A stretch of DNA of 21,632 bases from an uncultured Lactobacillus sp. (GTDB lineage Bacteria; Bacillota; Bacilli; Lactobacillales; Lactobacillaceae). Position 1 is the first letter of the stretch. The number at the start of each line of letters is the position of its first letter. The notes beneath the pieces are model-generated. The model saw nothing but the letters and a program-made list of their open reading frames with translations. It made no database searches and was not told where the DNA came from. The stretch is taken from positions 1 to 21,632 of the forward strand of contig NZ_CABUIW010000037.1 of assembly GCF_902491705.1 (NCBI RefSeq), in the 5' to 3' direction. Both the position numbers and the translations under genes were made by a program. Shown piece by piece: positions 1 through 6,294 of this stretch.

Positions 1-24
1 TTGTTCTTTATTAAATTTAGTCAT
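1..24 (-). CDS. Start of a probable IS transposase OrfA (partial, runs off the window)
   Basis: A minus-strand ATG at 22-24 opens a frame reading MTKFNKEQ up to the window edge. A short charged start just inside an IS3-type inverted repeat is what orfA of such elements looks like in lactobacilli. Only eight codons are visible and no strong ribosome binding site is seen, so the call rests on the position next to the IS terminus. Confidence 0.35.
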
Positions 25-66
25 AATAAAAGACCCAAAAGTGTCTAACTTTTGGGTCTCACTTCA
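1..66 (-). mobile_element. End of an IS3-family insertion sequence (left window edge)
   Basis: Read on the minus strand from position 66, the sequence begins TGAAGTGAGACCCAAAAGTT and continues AGACAC, which resembles terminal inverted repeats of IS3/IS150-type elements. The opposite end of the window carries a closely similar sequence starting TGTAGTGACCCAA. Within the end there is an 11-bp inverted repeat (31-41 with 49-59), and a minus-strand ORF starts just inside it. The element runs off the window to the left. The family assignment is by recalled resemblance; only the terminus is visible. Confidence 0.6.
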
Positions 67-68
67 AA

Positions 69-665
69 ATGAAAAATGAAGTTGATTCCTTAATTGAACT
101 GAAAAAGAAAAGACGTCGTGAAGCTTGGTCTTCATTAGGGTTATTCGCCTTAGGAGTAGCTATTCTTCTAACATGGATTTTAGATATGCCAGTATTTCTT
201 CAATTAGTAGGTTATTCTGCACTGAGTTACTACTTCATTGAGATTATACAAAATTGGCGCGAAAACGATGTGTTGGATCATAAATATCAGGTACCTAGGG
301 CCGCATACGTGATTATGTCTGTTATAGCAGCAATAGTTTTATTAACCATGCTTTATTTCCAATTCCATGATTATTACTATACTTTGATTATTCCGACTAT
401 TTGTACAGGGGGTTATTGCACAGTTAAAAGTTATGAAGAAATTGTTCAAATATGGCAAATGAAAACGGGCAAAGATCTACCACTACCTAAATTTGCAATG
501 CAGCAAATTACTATTTTTGTCATTACAGTAATAATTTTGTATGAACTGTTTGCAATTAATCTTTGGGTACTATGTGGCACTGTGATTATGTTAGCAAGTG
601 TCTATGGTGTGCTTTATTGGAAAGCTTATTATTCTTTTAAGAATCACTATGATCGTAACATGTAA
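69..665 (+). CDS. Polytopic membrane protein of unknown function, possibly cut at its 5' end by the IS
   Basis: A 198-residue protein with a basic N-terminus (KKKRRR at about residues 12-17) followed by about six hydrophobic segments, and no recognisable catalytic motif. The ATG lies only two bases from the inferred IS boundary and no ribosome binding site precedes it. The native start, promoter and leader may therefore have been removed, and the protein may be N-terminally shortened or silent. It precedes an immunity-like gene, with a 76-bp gap, at the edge of a bacteriocin island, so an accessory or immunity role is possible. I do not recognise a family. Confidence 0.6.
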   Translation: MKNEVDSLIELKKKRRREAWSSLGLFALGVAILLTWILDMPVFLQLVGYSALSYYFIEIIQNWRENDVLDHKYQVPRAAYVIMSVIAAIVLLTMLYFQFHDYYYTLIIPTICTGGYCTVKSYEEIVQIWQMKTGKDLPLPKFAMQQITIFVITVIILYELFAINLWVLCGTVIMLASVYGVLYWKAYYSFKNHYDRNM

Positions 666-741
666 AAGATACTGTGGGGATAAGCGTTATGAGAAACATG
701 AATGAGTACAACATGGCAGGATATTAGAAAGGCAAATTCAT

Positions 742-1017
742 ATGCTTAACAGCAAAGAAAAATTGCAACAGGCTCTTACCAGTTTGCAAAAAGAATGTGT
801 AAATGATCAAGAGGCAACCAGGTTGATCAACGATGCTTTAAGTGAATTGAAGCATAATATTGATGTGGATAAAGTTATCTTGGGTCTTAATCAAAATATC
901 AATAATTATTCTTTAACGCATAATTTTCAGTTACCTGCAGCACTAACTAAATTACAGATTATGTTGAGAGAAAATCCAGATAAATGGAGAAATGCTGGAT
1001 TAACAGGTTCAATTTAG
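742..1017 (+). CDS. Small helical protein, probable bacteriocin immunity protein
   Basis: A 91-residue soluble, charged and apparently all-helical protein. Its length and the spacing of its helices, with a conserved-looking PAALTKLQIML helix near residues 65-75, resemble the four-helix immunity proteins of the enterocin A/pediocin type, which act inside the cell near the mannose-PTS receptor. The start is supported by AGAAAGG about nine bases upstream of the ATG. A strong terminator follows directly. The match is by general architecture and by location in a bacteriocin island, not by a diagnostic motif, so another small helical protein remains possible. Confidence 0.5.
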   Translation: MLNSKEKLQQALTSLQKECVNDQEATRLINDALSELKHNIDVDKVILGLNQNINNYSLTHNFQLPAALTKLQIMLRENPDKWRNAGLTGSI

Positions 1018-1020
1018 ATT

Positions 1021-1055
1021 AAAAAGGTCATGTGAAAACACATGGCCTTTTTACT
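1021..1055 (+). terminator. Rho-independent terminator after the immunity-like gene
   Basis: A 14-bp stem (1021-1034 with 1039-1052, one G-T pair) closes on an AAAA loop, starts in an A run and ends in a T run. Confidence 0.85.
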
Positions 1056-1118
1056 ACATTACGTTATACTACATCGTAATATAGTATAACGTAATGTAGT
1101 ATAATACGATGTAGTATA
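1053..1118. repeat. Two overlapping palindromes built from a TACTACAT motif
   Basis: A perfect 19-bp inverted repeat (1053-1071 with 1082-1100) overlaps a second perfect 14-bp inverted repeat (1065-1078 with 1105-1118). The arms at 1065-1071 are shared, so the two stems exclude each other. TATAAT occurs inside at 1100-1105. The segment lies between two terminators, so it is not simply part of either neighbour's transcript end. It could be an operator array, a cruciform site or a remnant of a decayed gene's promoter; a related TACTACATTAC occurs at 12284. Confidence 0.75.
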
Positions 1119-1141
1119 AAAAACCAAATAAGTACGTTTTG

Positions 1142-1180
1142 AAGCAAAATTAGTCTTTTTATGACAATTTTGCTTTTTTT
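1142..1180 (+). terminator. Terminator-like hairpin upstream of the CPBP gene
   Basis: AAGCAAAATT (1142-1151) pairs with AATTTTGCTT (1166-1175), extended inward by GTC/GAC, and is followed by a run of Ts to 1180. No intact gene precedes it after the terminator at 1021, so it may belong to a lost gene. A degenerate relative lies at about 12413-12440. Confidence 0.7.
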
Positions 1181-1211
1181 GATATATTTTTAATCAAAAG
1201 GGGATGAGAAA

Positions 1212-2387
1212 ATGAGCCAAAAAACGTGGAAGAGAATCTTCAATCTTGAGTTAATTATTGCGATTGTATGGATGATCTTATGTAGTGTTCATCCTGAAAG
1301 AAAATTTTATTGTATAATCCTAGCTATTTTAGTAGTAATTCTGGTTCTAACAATGTTAGCTGAAAAAAGTCGTTATATTCAAGTTACTGCTAATCTATTA
1401 AGTGTATTGACGTTGCCACTCATATTTAATAAGACAATCGAAGGAATATTTTGCGGATTAAATAATGCGTTTAGACCACTAGCTAATATCTTTTCTATTA
1501 TTGGTCTTTTGACAATTCTGGTTGATCTGATTCCGGTTGTTAAGGTGAATATGCCTACAATAAAAAATTGGATACTACGATTGGTAGCTGTTGAAGCATT
1601 GTGTTTCAGTCAACTAGCTACTGTAGCTGAGTTCTCACACGCACCTGACTATATAACTACGCTACAAGAATCTGGCGTTGTTAATGCACTAGCTATGTTT
1701 ATTTTGGCGTTTGTAATCCTTAAAGCATGGGGATTAAAGTTTGAATGGAATTTGAAATTCATCAAAACAAGAAACTTTCAATGGTGGGCTTTAGTTATAC
1801 TCGTTGTTTTGTCGGCCCTTTTCCCATTTTTCAGTGCATTTTTAGGATTGGCACAAACACCAGCTCAAGTCTTTAACTGGGATTTCAGCACCTTTGAGAT
1901 GACATGGGATGGATTTTTCGCAGCTGCAGAGGCTGGAATCATGGAAGAAACTATGCGCTATTTAGATATTGTAGTATTGTTGTATATCTTTCGCAGTTCT
2001 AAGGCCAAGGCAATATGGGCTGTATTAATTTCTGCGATCCTATTTAGTTTAGGTCACTTAACTAATCTAGGTATAACAGCGTTTGGTACTTATTATGATT
2101 TAACAGCTGTTGAGCAACAGCTTACTTATACTTTTGGATTGGGGATGCTGTTTGCCGTTTTATATCTATATACCGGTAAATTGTGGTTAAATATGTTGAT
2201 TCACTTTAGTTTCGACTTCATTGTCTTTAGCGAGACGCCATTAACTAGAGCGGTGGAACCGGCATTCAGTAAATGGACCATTGCGATAATTACACTGGCG
2301 GTGCCATTGATTGTAAGTATCTTTATGTTACTAGGCAAACGGCGTAGGTTTATAGATGATAATGTGGATAGGATTATGGTTAGATAA
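1212..2387 (+). CDS. CPBP (Abi/CAAX-type) intramembrane protease homologue
   Basis: A 391-residue membrane protein with many hydrophobic segments. The C-terminal part has the CPBP motifs: E245-E246 with R249 (motif 1), F278-x3-H282 (motif 2) and H331 followed by D335 (motif 3). Motif 1 is EExxR rather than the common EExxxR, and about 200 N-terminal residues of extra membrane segments precede it. CPBP proteins are glutamate intramembrane proteases, and in lactic acid bacteria they often lie in class II bacteriocin loci as immunity or peptide-processing factors. It sits directly upstream of four small leader peptides. The start is set by AAAAGGGG upstream of the ATG. Family assignment is fairly secure; activity and substrate are inferred. 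Confidence 0.8.
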   Translation: MSQKTWKRIFNLELIIAIVWMILCSVHPERKFYCIILAILVVILVLTMLAEKSRYIQVTANLLSVLTLPLIFNKTIEGIFCGLNNAFRPLANIFSIIGLLTILVDLIPVVKVNMPTIKNWILRLVAVEALCFSQLATVAEFSHAPDYITTLQESGVVNALAMFILAFVILKAWGLKFEWNLKFIKTRNFQWWALVILVVLSALFPFFSAFLGLAQTPAQVFNWDFSTFEMTWDGFFAAAEAGIMEETMRYLDIVVLLYIFRSSKAKAIWAVLISAILFSLGHLTNLGITAFGTYYDLTAVEQQLTYTFGLGMLFAVLYLYTGKLWLNMLIHFSFDFIVFSETPLTRAVEPAFSKWTIAIITLAVPLIVSIFMLLGKRRRFIDDNVDRIMVR

Positions 2388-2414
2388 AGAAGAAGTATTT
2401 GGGATATTTGGTTT

Positions 2415-2491
2415 ATTTTAGAAAAAATAGTTACCAAATCAGTCCGCTTTAACTTTTTATAAAAATATTTATTATTATTTAATTATAAATT
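2415..2491 (+). promoter_or_regulatory. Probable response-regulator box and promoter of peptide gene 1
   Basis: AAATCAGTC at 2436-2444 is followed by TTTAACTT (2448-2455) and a TATAAAT -10 (2485-2491). The same three elements occur with identical spacing upstream of peptide gene 2. The 41-base distance from box to -10 and the lack of a -35 fit activation by a LytTR-type regulator. The upstream partner 21 bp away (2415-2423) is poorly conserved. Confidence 0.6.
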
Positions 2492-2513
2492 AAATGAAAG
2501 GAAGAAAAATATC

Positions 2514-2696
2514 ATGAAAGCTATTAAAGTAATGAAAAATAAAGAATTAGAAGAAGTAATTGGTGGTTCATTATACGAAGTGAAGAACGCCGTTCCACGT
2601 TTATTAGGTCCGGATGGGATGGAAGGTACCATGGGTGGTAGTAGCTGTACTGGTGGTATTCAAACGTTTCGTCATTTTTCAGGATTTGGAAGATAA
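2514..2696 (+). CDS. Double-glycine leader peptide 1 of the GPDG family (novel bacteriocin-like precursor)
   Basis: A 60-residue precursor. Residues 1-18 (MKAIKVMKNKELEEVIGG) match the double-glycine leader cut by C39-type ABC exporters. The predicted 42-residue product has A8-V9-P10-R11-L12-L13-G14-P15-D16-G17, then a Gly/Ser/Thr-rich stretch with one cysteine and a basic aromatic tail (RHFSGFGR). The core recurs in the next three genes. It lacks the YGNGV motif of pediocins and the long GxxxG helices of two-peptide bacteriocins. GAAAGGAAG precedes the ATG. It is a separate unit with its own regulated promoter and terminator. Product function is unknown: antimicrobial or signalling are both possible. 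Confidence 0.8.
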   Translation: MKAIKVMKNKELEEVIGGSLYEVKNAVPRLLGPDGMEGTMGGSSCTGGIQTFRHFSGFGR

Positions 2697-2732
2697 AACA
2701 TCAATTACAACATATGGATAGTGAAGTTGTGG

Positions 2733-2766
2733 AATCAATCGAGTTAGGTGCTTGATTGATTTTTTA
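2733..2766 (+). terminator. Rho-independent terminator after peptide gene 1
   Basis: AATCAATCGAG (2733-2743) pairs with CTTGATTGATT (2751-2761) with one G-T pair, and T5 begins within the last arm. Confidence 0.8.
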
Positions 2767-2801
2767 TATATGTTGAGGGAATTATTAGCAAATAAGTATC
2801 A

Positions 2802-2879
2802 GGTTTAGTCAAAAAATACGTTAAATTGGTCTCGTTTAACTTAGATATATAAATTTTAATTATCATTTAAGTATAAATT
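2802..2879 (+). promoter_or_regulatory. Response-regulator direct repeat and promoter of peptide genes 2-4
   Basis: GGTTTAGTC (2802-2810) and AAATTGGTC (2823-2831) start 21 bp apart, two helical turns, which is the usual arrangement for LytTR regulators of class II bacteriocins. TTTAACTT at 2835-2842 and a TATAAATT -10 at 2872-2879 follow. The layout aligns base for base in spacing with the promoter of peptide gene 1. Confidence 0.7.
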
Positions 2880-2897
2880 AATTGAAGAGGTGGAAAT

Positions 2898-3050
2898 ATG
2901 AAAAAGATCGTTTTAAGTAACAAAGATTTAATTGATGTAATTGGTGGTTCAACAGAAAATTATGTTCGTTTATTAGGACCTGACGGTGGCTACGGTGGCA
3001 GCGAAGGTAGACTAATTGCTTTTGCCGATATGTCTAGACGTCGTATTTAG
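2898..3050 (+). CDS. Double-glycine leader peptide 2 of the GPDG family
   Basis: A 50-residue precursor with leader MKKIVLSNKDLIDVIGG (17 residues) and a 33-residue product. The product has YVRLLGPDGG from position 5, a Gly/Ser/Glu stretch and a basic end (SRRRI). RLLGPDG is identical to peptide 1, but the distance from the cleavage site is four residues shorter, and the Ala-Leu-Pro portion is missing. The start is an ATG preceded by GAAGAGGTGG. It is the first gene of an operon with peptides 3 and 4. The gene is short and easy to miss; function is unknown. Confidence 0.8.
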   Translation: MKKIVLSNKDLIDVIGGSTENYVRLLGPDGGYGGSEGRLIAFADMSRRRI

Positions 3051-3085
3051 GGATAAAGTAATCTTATAAAGATGAGGTAAAAAAG

Positions 3086-3271
3086 ATGAGAGAAGAAAAA
3101 TTAAATGACAAAAATTTAAGTAATATTATTGGTGGTAGAGAAGATACGATTTTAGTGGCTTTGCCACATACTATGGGACCAGATGGTATACCAGGAAGTG
3201 GTAGAGGTGGCGGTACTCAAATAAGAGCCATTAGTGGTATTCCTGCATGGCATCCATACTGGTGGAAATAG
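3086..3271 (+). CDS. Double-glycine leader peptide 3 of the GPDG family
   Basis: A 61-residue precursor with leader MREEKLNDKNLSNIIGG (17 residues) and a 44-residue product. A8-L9-P10-H11-T12-M13-G14-P15-D16-G17 lies at exactly the same offset from the cleavage site as in peptide 1. A Gly-rich segment (GSGRGGG) follows, then a Trp/Pro/aromatic tail (AWHPYWWK) that could insert at a membrane interface. GATGAGGT lies upstream of the ATG. It is 35 bp downstream of peptide 2 with no terminator between them, so they are probably cotranscribed. The GG leader is typical; the core is not from a family I know. Confidence 0.8.
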   Translation: MREEKLNDKNLSNIIGGREDTILVALPHTMGPDGIPGSGRGGGTQIRAISGIPAWHPYWWK

Positions 3272-3300
3272 GATTAAATGATGAGAAAGGAATGCTTAAA

Positions 3301-3441
3301 GTGCAAATAATTGGTGTATCTAAGCTAAAAGAGATCGTTGATGGTCAAAAGAAAATGGTCTTTACAGCTTTGCCACATATTAAGGGGCCAGAAGCTGATG
3401 GAGATTGTCGCTCAGTACGTTACTTTATTCCATTTGGATAA
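3301..3441 (+). CDS. Fourth GPDG-family peptide with a degenerate (DG) leader site
   Basis: From GTG at 3301, nine bases after AAAGGA, the frame encodes 46 residues: leader (M)QIIGVSKLKEIVDG and a 31-residue product. An in-frame ATG at 3292 sits too close to the ribosome binding site. The product has A8-L9-P10-H11-I12-K13-G14-P15-E16, the same offset as peptides 1 and 3, with DG delayed to residues 18-19, one cysteine and the tail RYFIPFG. The canonical Gly at -2 is Asp, which should impair C39 cleavage. It is either a decaying paralogue or a peptide processed differently. It is last in the operon, before a strong terminator. Confidence 0.6.
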   Translation: MQIIGVSKLKEIVDGQKKMVFTALPHIKGPEADGDCRSVRYFIPFG

Positions 3442-3474
3442 AAAATAATAAAGTGAAGAACCGAATCTATTCAA

Positions 3475-3522
3475 AAAAAGATACCAATTTAGTATAAAAT
3501 ATGACTAAATTGGTATCTTTTT
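3475..3522 (+). terminator. Strong Rho-independent terminator after the peptide operon
   Basis: A perfect 19-bp stem: AAAAAGATACCAATTTAGT (3475-3493) with its complement at 3504-3522, a 10-base loop and a terminal T5. The right arm contains AAATTGGT, the same word as the regulator boxes. Its symmetry could allow it to work in both directions. Confidence 0.9.
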
Positions 3523-3596
3523 ATATTTGCTAAAAAGTACATGATATAGTTAAAAATGAAAACAAGTTAAATATAGCATGAAAGGATAAATTAGTT

Positions 3597-3737
3597 ATGA
3601 AAAATAAAATTATTAAAAAGACTATTTTGAAAGAAAAAGAATTGATTAAGATTACTGGAGGACAAACAGAAGGCTTTATTGCGTTTGATTCAAAAATGGG
3701 TATTTCTTGGTTTGATTTTTTTAAAAAGAAGCATTAG
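3597..3737 (+). CDS. Probable inducing peptide (pheromone) precursor
   Basis: A 46-residue precursor: a 22-residue leader ending KELIKITGG and a 24-residue product, amphipathic and aromatic with a basic end (WFDFFKKKH). It is six bases upstream of the histidine kinase gene, the usual place for the autoinducer of a three-component bacteriocin system (compare plnA-plnB and the comC-comD arrangement). AAAGGA is ten bases upstream of the ATG. It lacks the GPDG core of the preceding peptides. The role is inferred from size, leader and position; it would be exported, cut after GG and sensed by the kinase. Confidence 0.75.
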   Translation: MKNKIIKKTILKEKELIKITGGQTEGFIAFDSKMGISWFDFFKKKH

Positions 3738-3743
3738 ACAGTT

Positions 3744-5105
3744 ATGCTTTTTGTTTTATTTCTATTTTCGTTAATAGTAGCTAATTTTTTTGAGGTATGG
3801 TGCTTTTTTAAAATTAGCAGAATAAATTTTAAAAATATTAACATCAAAATAAAGTTGTTAGTTTTAATATTGATATTAATATTGGTAATAATTGAAGGCT
3901 TCGGAAATTATTTAATAGGTATAGTTGCAAATTTAGTTGAAGTTGTAGTTCTATGGAAAATATTTAAAGATTATAAGACAGAACTAGTTATCGGTTCGAT
4001 ACTAATTGTTTTAAATATAAATTTGTCTTTGACAGTATTGTATAACGTTATATTAGAAATAATGTTTAAGCGGTTTGAATTAATTCCCTTAAATAATAGA
4101 TTAGTAACACAATTAGTATGTACTTTATTGTTTTCAATCATTGAATATATGATTGTAATAAAGTTTGCTTCTTCTTTTTATAAACAACTGATTAGTAAAA
4201 ATAATAAATTATTTTTAGGATTATTGATATACCTATACTTTAGTATGGAAACTATATTAATTGTGTATAGCCTATCCAATAATTTTAAAATAGCATCAGA
4301 ATTTTTTGGCTTATTTTTTATTATTCAAAGTATTTTTCTTCTTATCTTTTATTATGAATTATTGAGGATACAGCAGAATTTAATAAAAGAGCAAGAAAAT
4401 AAAGAGACTAAAAGAAAACAACGCCAGCTTGAAGAATATGCTTCTTACTTGGAAAAAAGTGAAGATGACTTACGTGCATTTAGACATGACTATAAAAATA
4501 TTCTCAATTCACTAAAGATCAGTGCCCAAGAAGGAAATGTACAAGAAGTAATTCAGAAGCTAGATAAGTATACTGAAACCAACTTAAACACTAAAGCCTT
4601 ACTTAAATATAAAGATGTAAATCATATTTATATTAAATCCATTAAAAGCATTATTATTACTAAATTGACAGAAATGTATAATCTGAATATTCCATATAAC
4701 TTTGAGTGTAGAAGTAATATTCGTCAATTACCAGATCATGTAGATGAGCTAGACTTAGTACGAATTATGGGAATAACTCTCGATAATGCAATTGAAGAAA
4801 GTAAAGCTTTAATAGCGGAAAAGCATAATGTTAGAAGTGCTGAAATACAAATAATGTTGTATTCTAATAGCCCTAATGAATTTGAATACGAAGTTAGAAA
4901 TAAGATTAAAGAAAGTAAGATTTCTACGCATGAGATACAGCAGCCTGGCTTTACCACTAAGAAGAATCATAAGGGCTTGGGCTTAGCGAACGTTAAAGAG
5001 ATTGAGGAAAAGTATCCTAATATGTCTATTTCTTACATGGTTCAAGATGGCTGGTTTGACTTCTACATGGTGATCGATACGGAAGATGGTGAAGAAAATG
5101 AATGA
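3744..5105 (+). CDS. Membrane histidine kinase, ComD/PlnB/AgrC type (HPK10)
   Basis: A 453-residue protein. About six transmembrane segments fill residues 1-215 and form the likely peptide-sensing domain. A charged coiled linker (about 220-245) leads to the phosphoacceptor motif FRHDYKN with H248. The ATPase domain has D347-N348 in the N box and GLGLAN (from G411) in the G box. This is the HPK10 class of peptide-pheromone kinases. It should sense the product of the preceding gene and phosphorylate the regulator encoded next, whose start overlaps this stop. No strong ribosome binding site precedes the ATG, so translation is probably coupled to the pheromone gene. Confidence 0.9.
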   Translation: MLFVLFLFSLIVANFFEVWCFFKISRINFKNINIKIKLLVLILILILVIIEGFGNYLIGIVANLVEVVVLWKIFKDYKTELVIGSILIVLNINLSLTVLYNVILEIMFKRFELIPLNNRLVTQLVCTLLFSIIEYMIVIKFASSFYKQLISKNNKLFLGLLIYLYFSMETILIVYSLSNNFKIASEFFGLFFIIQSIFLLIFYYELLRIQQNLIKEQENKETKRKQRQLEEYASYLEKSEDDLRAFRHDYKNILNSLKISAQEGNVQEVIQKLDKYTETNLNTKALLKYKDVNHIYIKSIKSIIITKLTEMYNLNIPYNFECRSNIRQLPDHVDELDLVRIMGITLDNAIEESKALIAEKHNVRSAEIQIMLYSNSPNEFEYEVRNKIKESKISTHEIQQPGFTTKKNHKGLGLANVKEIEEKYPNMSISYMVQDGWFDFYMVIDTEDGEENE

Positions 5106-5898
5106 GTTTCCCATTATTGTGTGTGACGATGATAAAGATTTGGCAAATCAATTGGCTAAAAATATTGATTCAGCTGTTCAAAATCTAACGGATGATAATC
5201 CAAGCTATGGCGGGCTAAAAGAAGGCGTAACGTTTGTTGCGAATGATTTTACTCAAACTGTAGGCTATGTTGTCGCAAATGATATAAAGAATGGTATTTA
5301 CTTCTTAGATATTGAATTAAGCCGAGAGTCAAAAGCTAAGAATGGCGTGGATTTAGCCGAGTTCATTAAGAAAAATGATGAGAATGCTCAGATCATCTTT
5401 GTAACGGCGTACGACAAGTACGCTCCGTTAACATATCGCCGTCGTATCGGTGCAATTGACTACATCAGTAAGTCTTTGTCGTCTGAAAAGATTATTCAAC
5501 GTATTGAGGAAACGTTGCGTAACGCATTTGATAATTTGTTTGCTAGGGTTAAATTTGGTCAACGTGATTTTACTTATAAGATTGGCCGACGTGTATGTAA
5601 GGTTGCAGAAGATGAGGTGCTTTTCATTGAACATAGCACTGTGCAACATAAAGTGCGTATGGTTACTGAACATGGTGAAGTGGAATATAAAGGGAATATC
5701 AGCCAGATTGATAAAGAAAACTCATTCTTGGTAAAAGTATCACAGTCTTATTTGATAAATCCCAGAAACATTAAAGCGATTGATTCTAAGGAACATGAGA
5801 TTCTGTTCGACGAAGATAAAATGGTGACTTATTCTAGAGCTTATAAAGATGTGGTTAAAACACTTGTAAATAGATTTAAAGATATTGAAGTTAAATAA
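5098..5898 (+). CDS. LytTR-family response regulator (ComE/PlnC/AgrA type)
   Basis: From ATG 5098 the protein has 266 residues. The receiver domain (1-130) has the acidic cluster CDDDKD (9-14), the phosphorylatable D71 in YFLDIELS, and a Lys in YISKSLS. A LytTR DNA-binding domain follows (about 145-266) with the typical ending SYLINPRNIKAID. It overlaps the kinase stop by eight bases. An upstream in-frame ATG at 5086 has no better ribosome binding site. It should bind the 9-base boxes repeated every 21 bp found upstream of several units in this island, coupling pheromone density to expression of the peptides and the ABC transporter. Confidence 0.9.
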   Translation: MNEFPIIVCDDDKDLANQLAKNIDSAVQNLTDDNPSYGGLKEGVTFVANDFTQTVGYVVANDIKNGIYFLDIELSRESKAKNGVDLAEFIKKNDENAQIIFVTAYDKYAPLTYRRRIGAIDYISKSLSSEKIIQRIEETLRNAFDNLFARVKFGQRDFTYKIGRRVCKVAEDEVLFIEHSTVQHKVRMVTEHGEVEYKGNISQIDKENSFLVKVSQSYLINPRNIKAIDSKEHEILFDEDKMVTYSRAYKDVVKTLVNRFKDIEVK

Positions 5899-5902
5899 TT
5901 AG

Positions 5903-5928
5903 AAAACTGGATTTATTCCAGTTTTTTA
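5903..5928 (+). terminator. Rho-independent terminator after the regulator gene
   Basis: AAAACTGGA (5903-5911) pairs with TCCAGTTTT (5917-5925) around a five-base loop, followed by Ts. Confidence 0.85.
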
Positions 5929-5986
5929 TTTTAGAGGCAATACTAAATCTGTATGAGGGAGCGGTATTGGTTTAAAAGATAGTCGG

Positions 5987-6019
5987 ATTAGTATATCTAC
6001 CCACGTGCTATTAGTATAT
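5987..6019 (+). promoter_or_regulatory. Direct repeat upstream of the two-peptide bacteriocin genes
   Basis: ATTAGTATAT occurs perfectly at 5987-5996 and 6010-6019, a 23-bp period. It lies 71 bp or more upstream of the first bacteriocin ATG. This suggests a regulator site, but the word and period differ from the AAATYRGTC boxes elsewhere. No clear -35/-10 pair could be assigned. Confidence 0.45.
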
Positions 6020-6089
6020 TGGTATGCTGTACATGTAAATTGAAATGAGATAAGACATTTCAAGAAAAATTTATAGGAGGTATTTAATA

Positions 6090-6281
6090 ATGAAAGAATT
6101 TAAAACATTAGATGAAAAAAGTTTAATTAGTGTTGTTGGAGGTAAAACTAAGAAAAAAGGAAGTCTTTGCCCTTATGTAGCTACTGGTTTGGCTTTAGCT
6201 GGTGGCGTGTTTAGTGGAGGAAATCCGTTGGGAGTAGCGGGTGGATGGGCCACAGCTTTTGCCACACCATTTTGTAATTAA
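6090..6281 (+). CDS. Two-peptide bacteriocin, first peptide precursor
   Basis: A 63-residue precursor: leader MKEFKTLDEKSLISVVGG (18 residues) and a 45-residue product. The product has a basic start (KTKKKG), a Gly/Ala-rich hydrophobic helix with several GxxxG-type pairs, and a C-terminal TPFCN. Cysteines are at mature positions 9 and 44. GxxxG motifs and tandem arrangement with a second such peptide mark a class IIb bacteriocin that would form a membrane-spanning pair. TAGGAGG gives a strong ribosome binding site. Expected export is by a C39 ABC transporter not encoded here. Confidence 0.85.
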   Translation: MKEFKTLDEKSLISVVGGKTKKKGSLCPYVATGLALAGGVFSGGNPLGVAGGWATAFATPFCN

Positions 6282-6294
6282 GTAGGTGATAAAA

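Noticed and set aside
689..727. 12-codon ORF with GGGGAT upstream
   Set aside because: Too short, no leader or other feature, could occur by chance; not supported as a gene.
1053..1118. CRISPR-like array
   Set aside because: Only inverted copies of one motif, no regularly spaced repeats with unique spacers; no cas genes in the window.
2201..2437. Minus-strand frame under the end of the CPBP gene
   Set aside because: A shadow of the coding strand with no promoter or ribosome binding site.
3549..3571. AGTTAAA repeated at 16-bp spacing upstream of the pheromone gene as a regulator site
   Set aside because: The period does not match the 21-bp boxes and the word is AT-rich and common here.
5428..5734. 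Alternative frames inside the response regulator gene on both strands
   Set aside because: They overlap a clearly conserved regulator and have no own signals.
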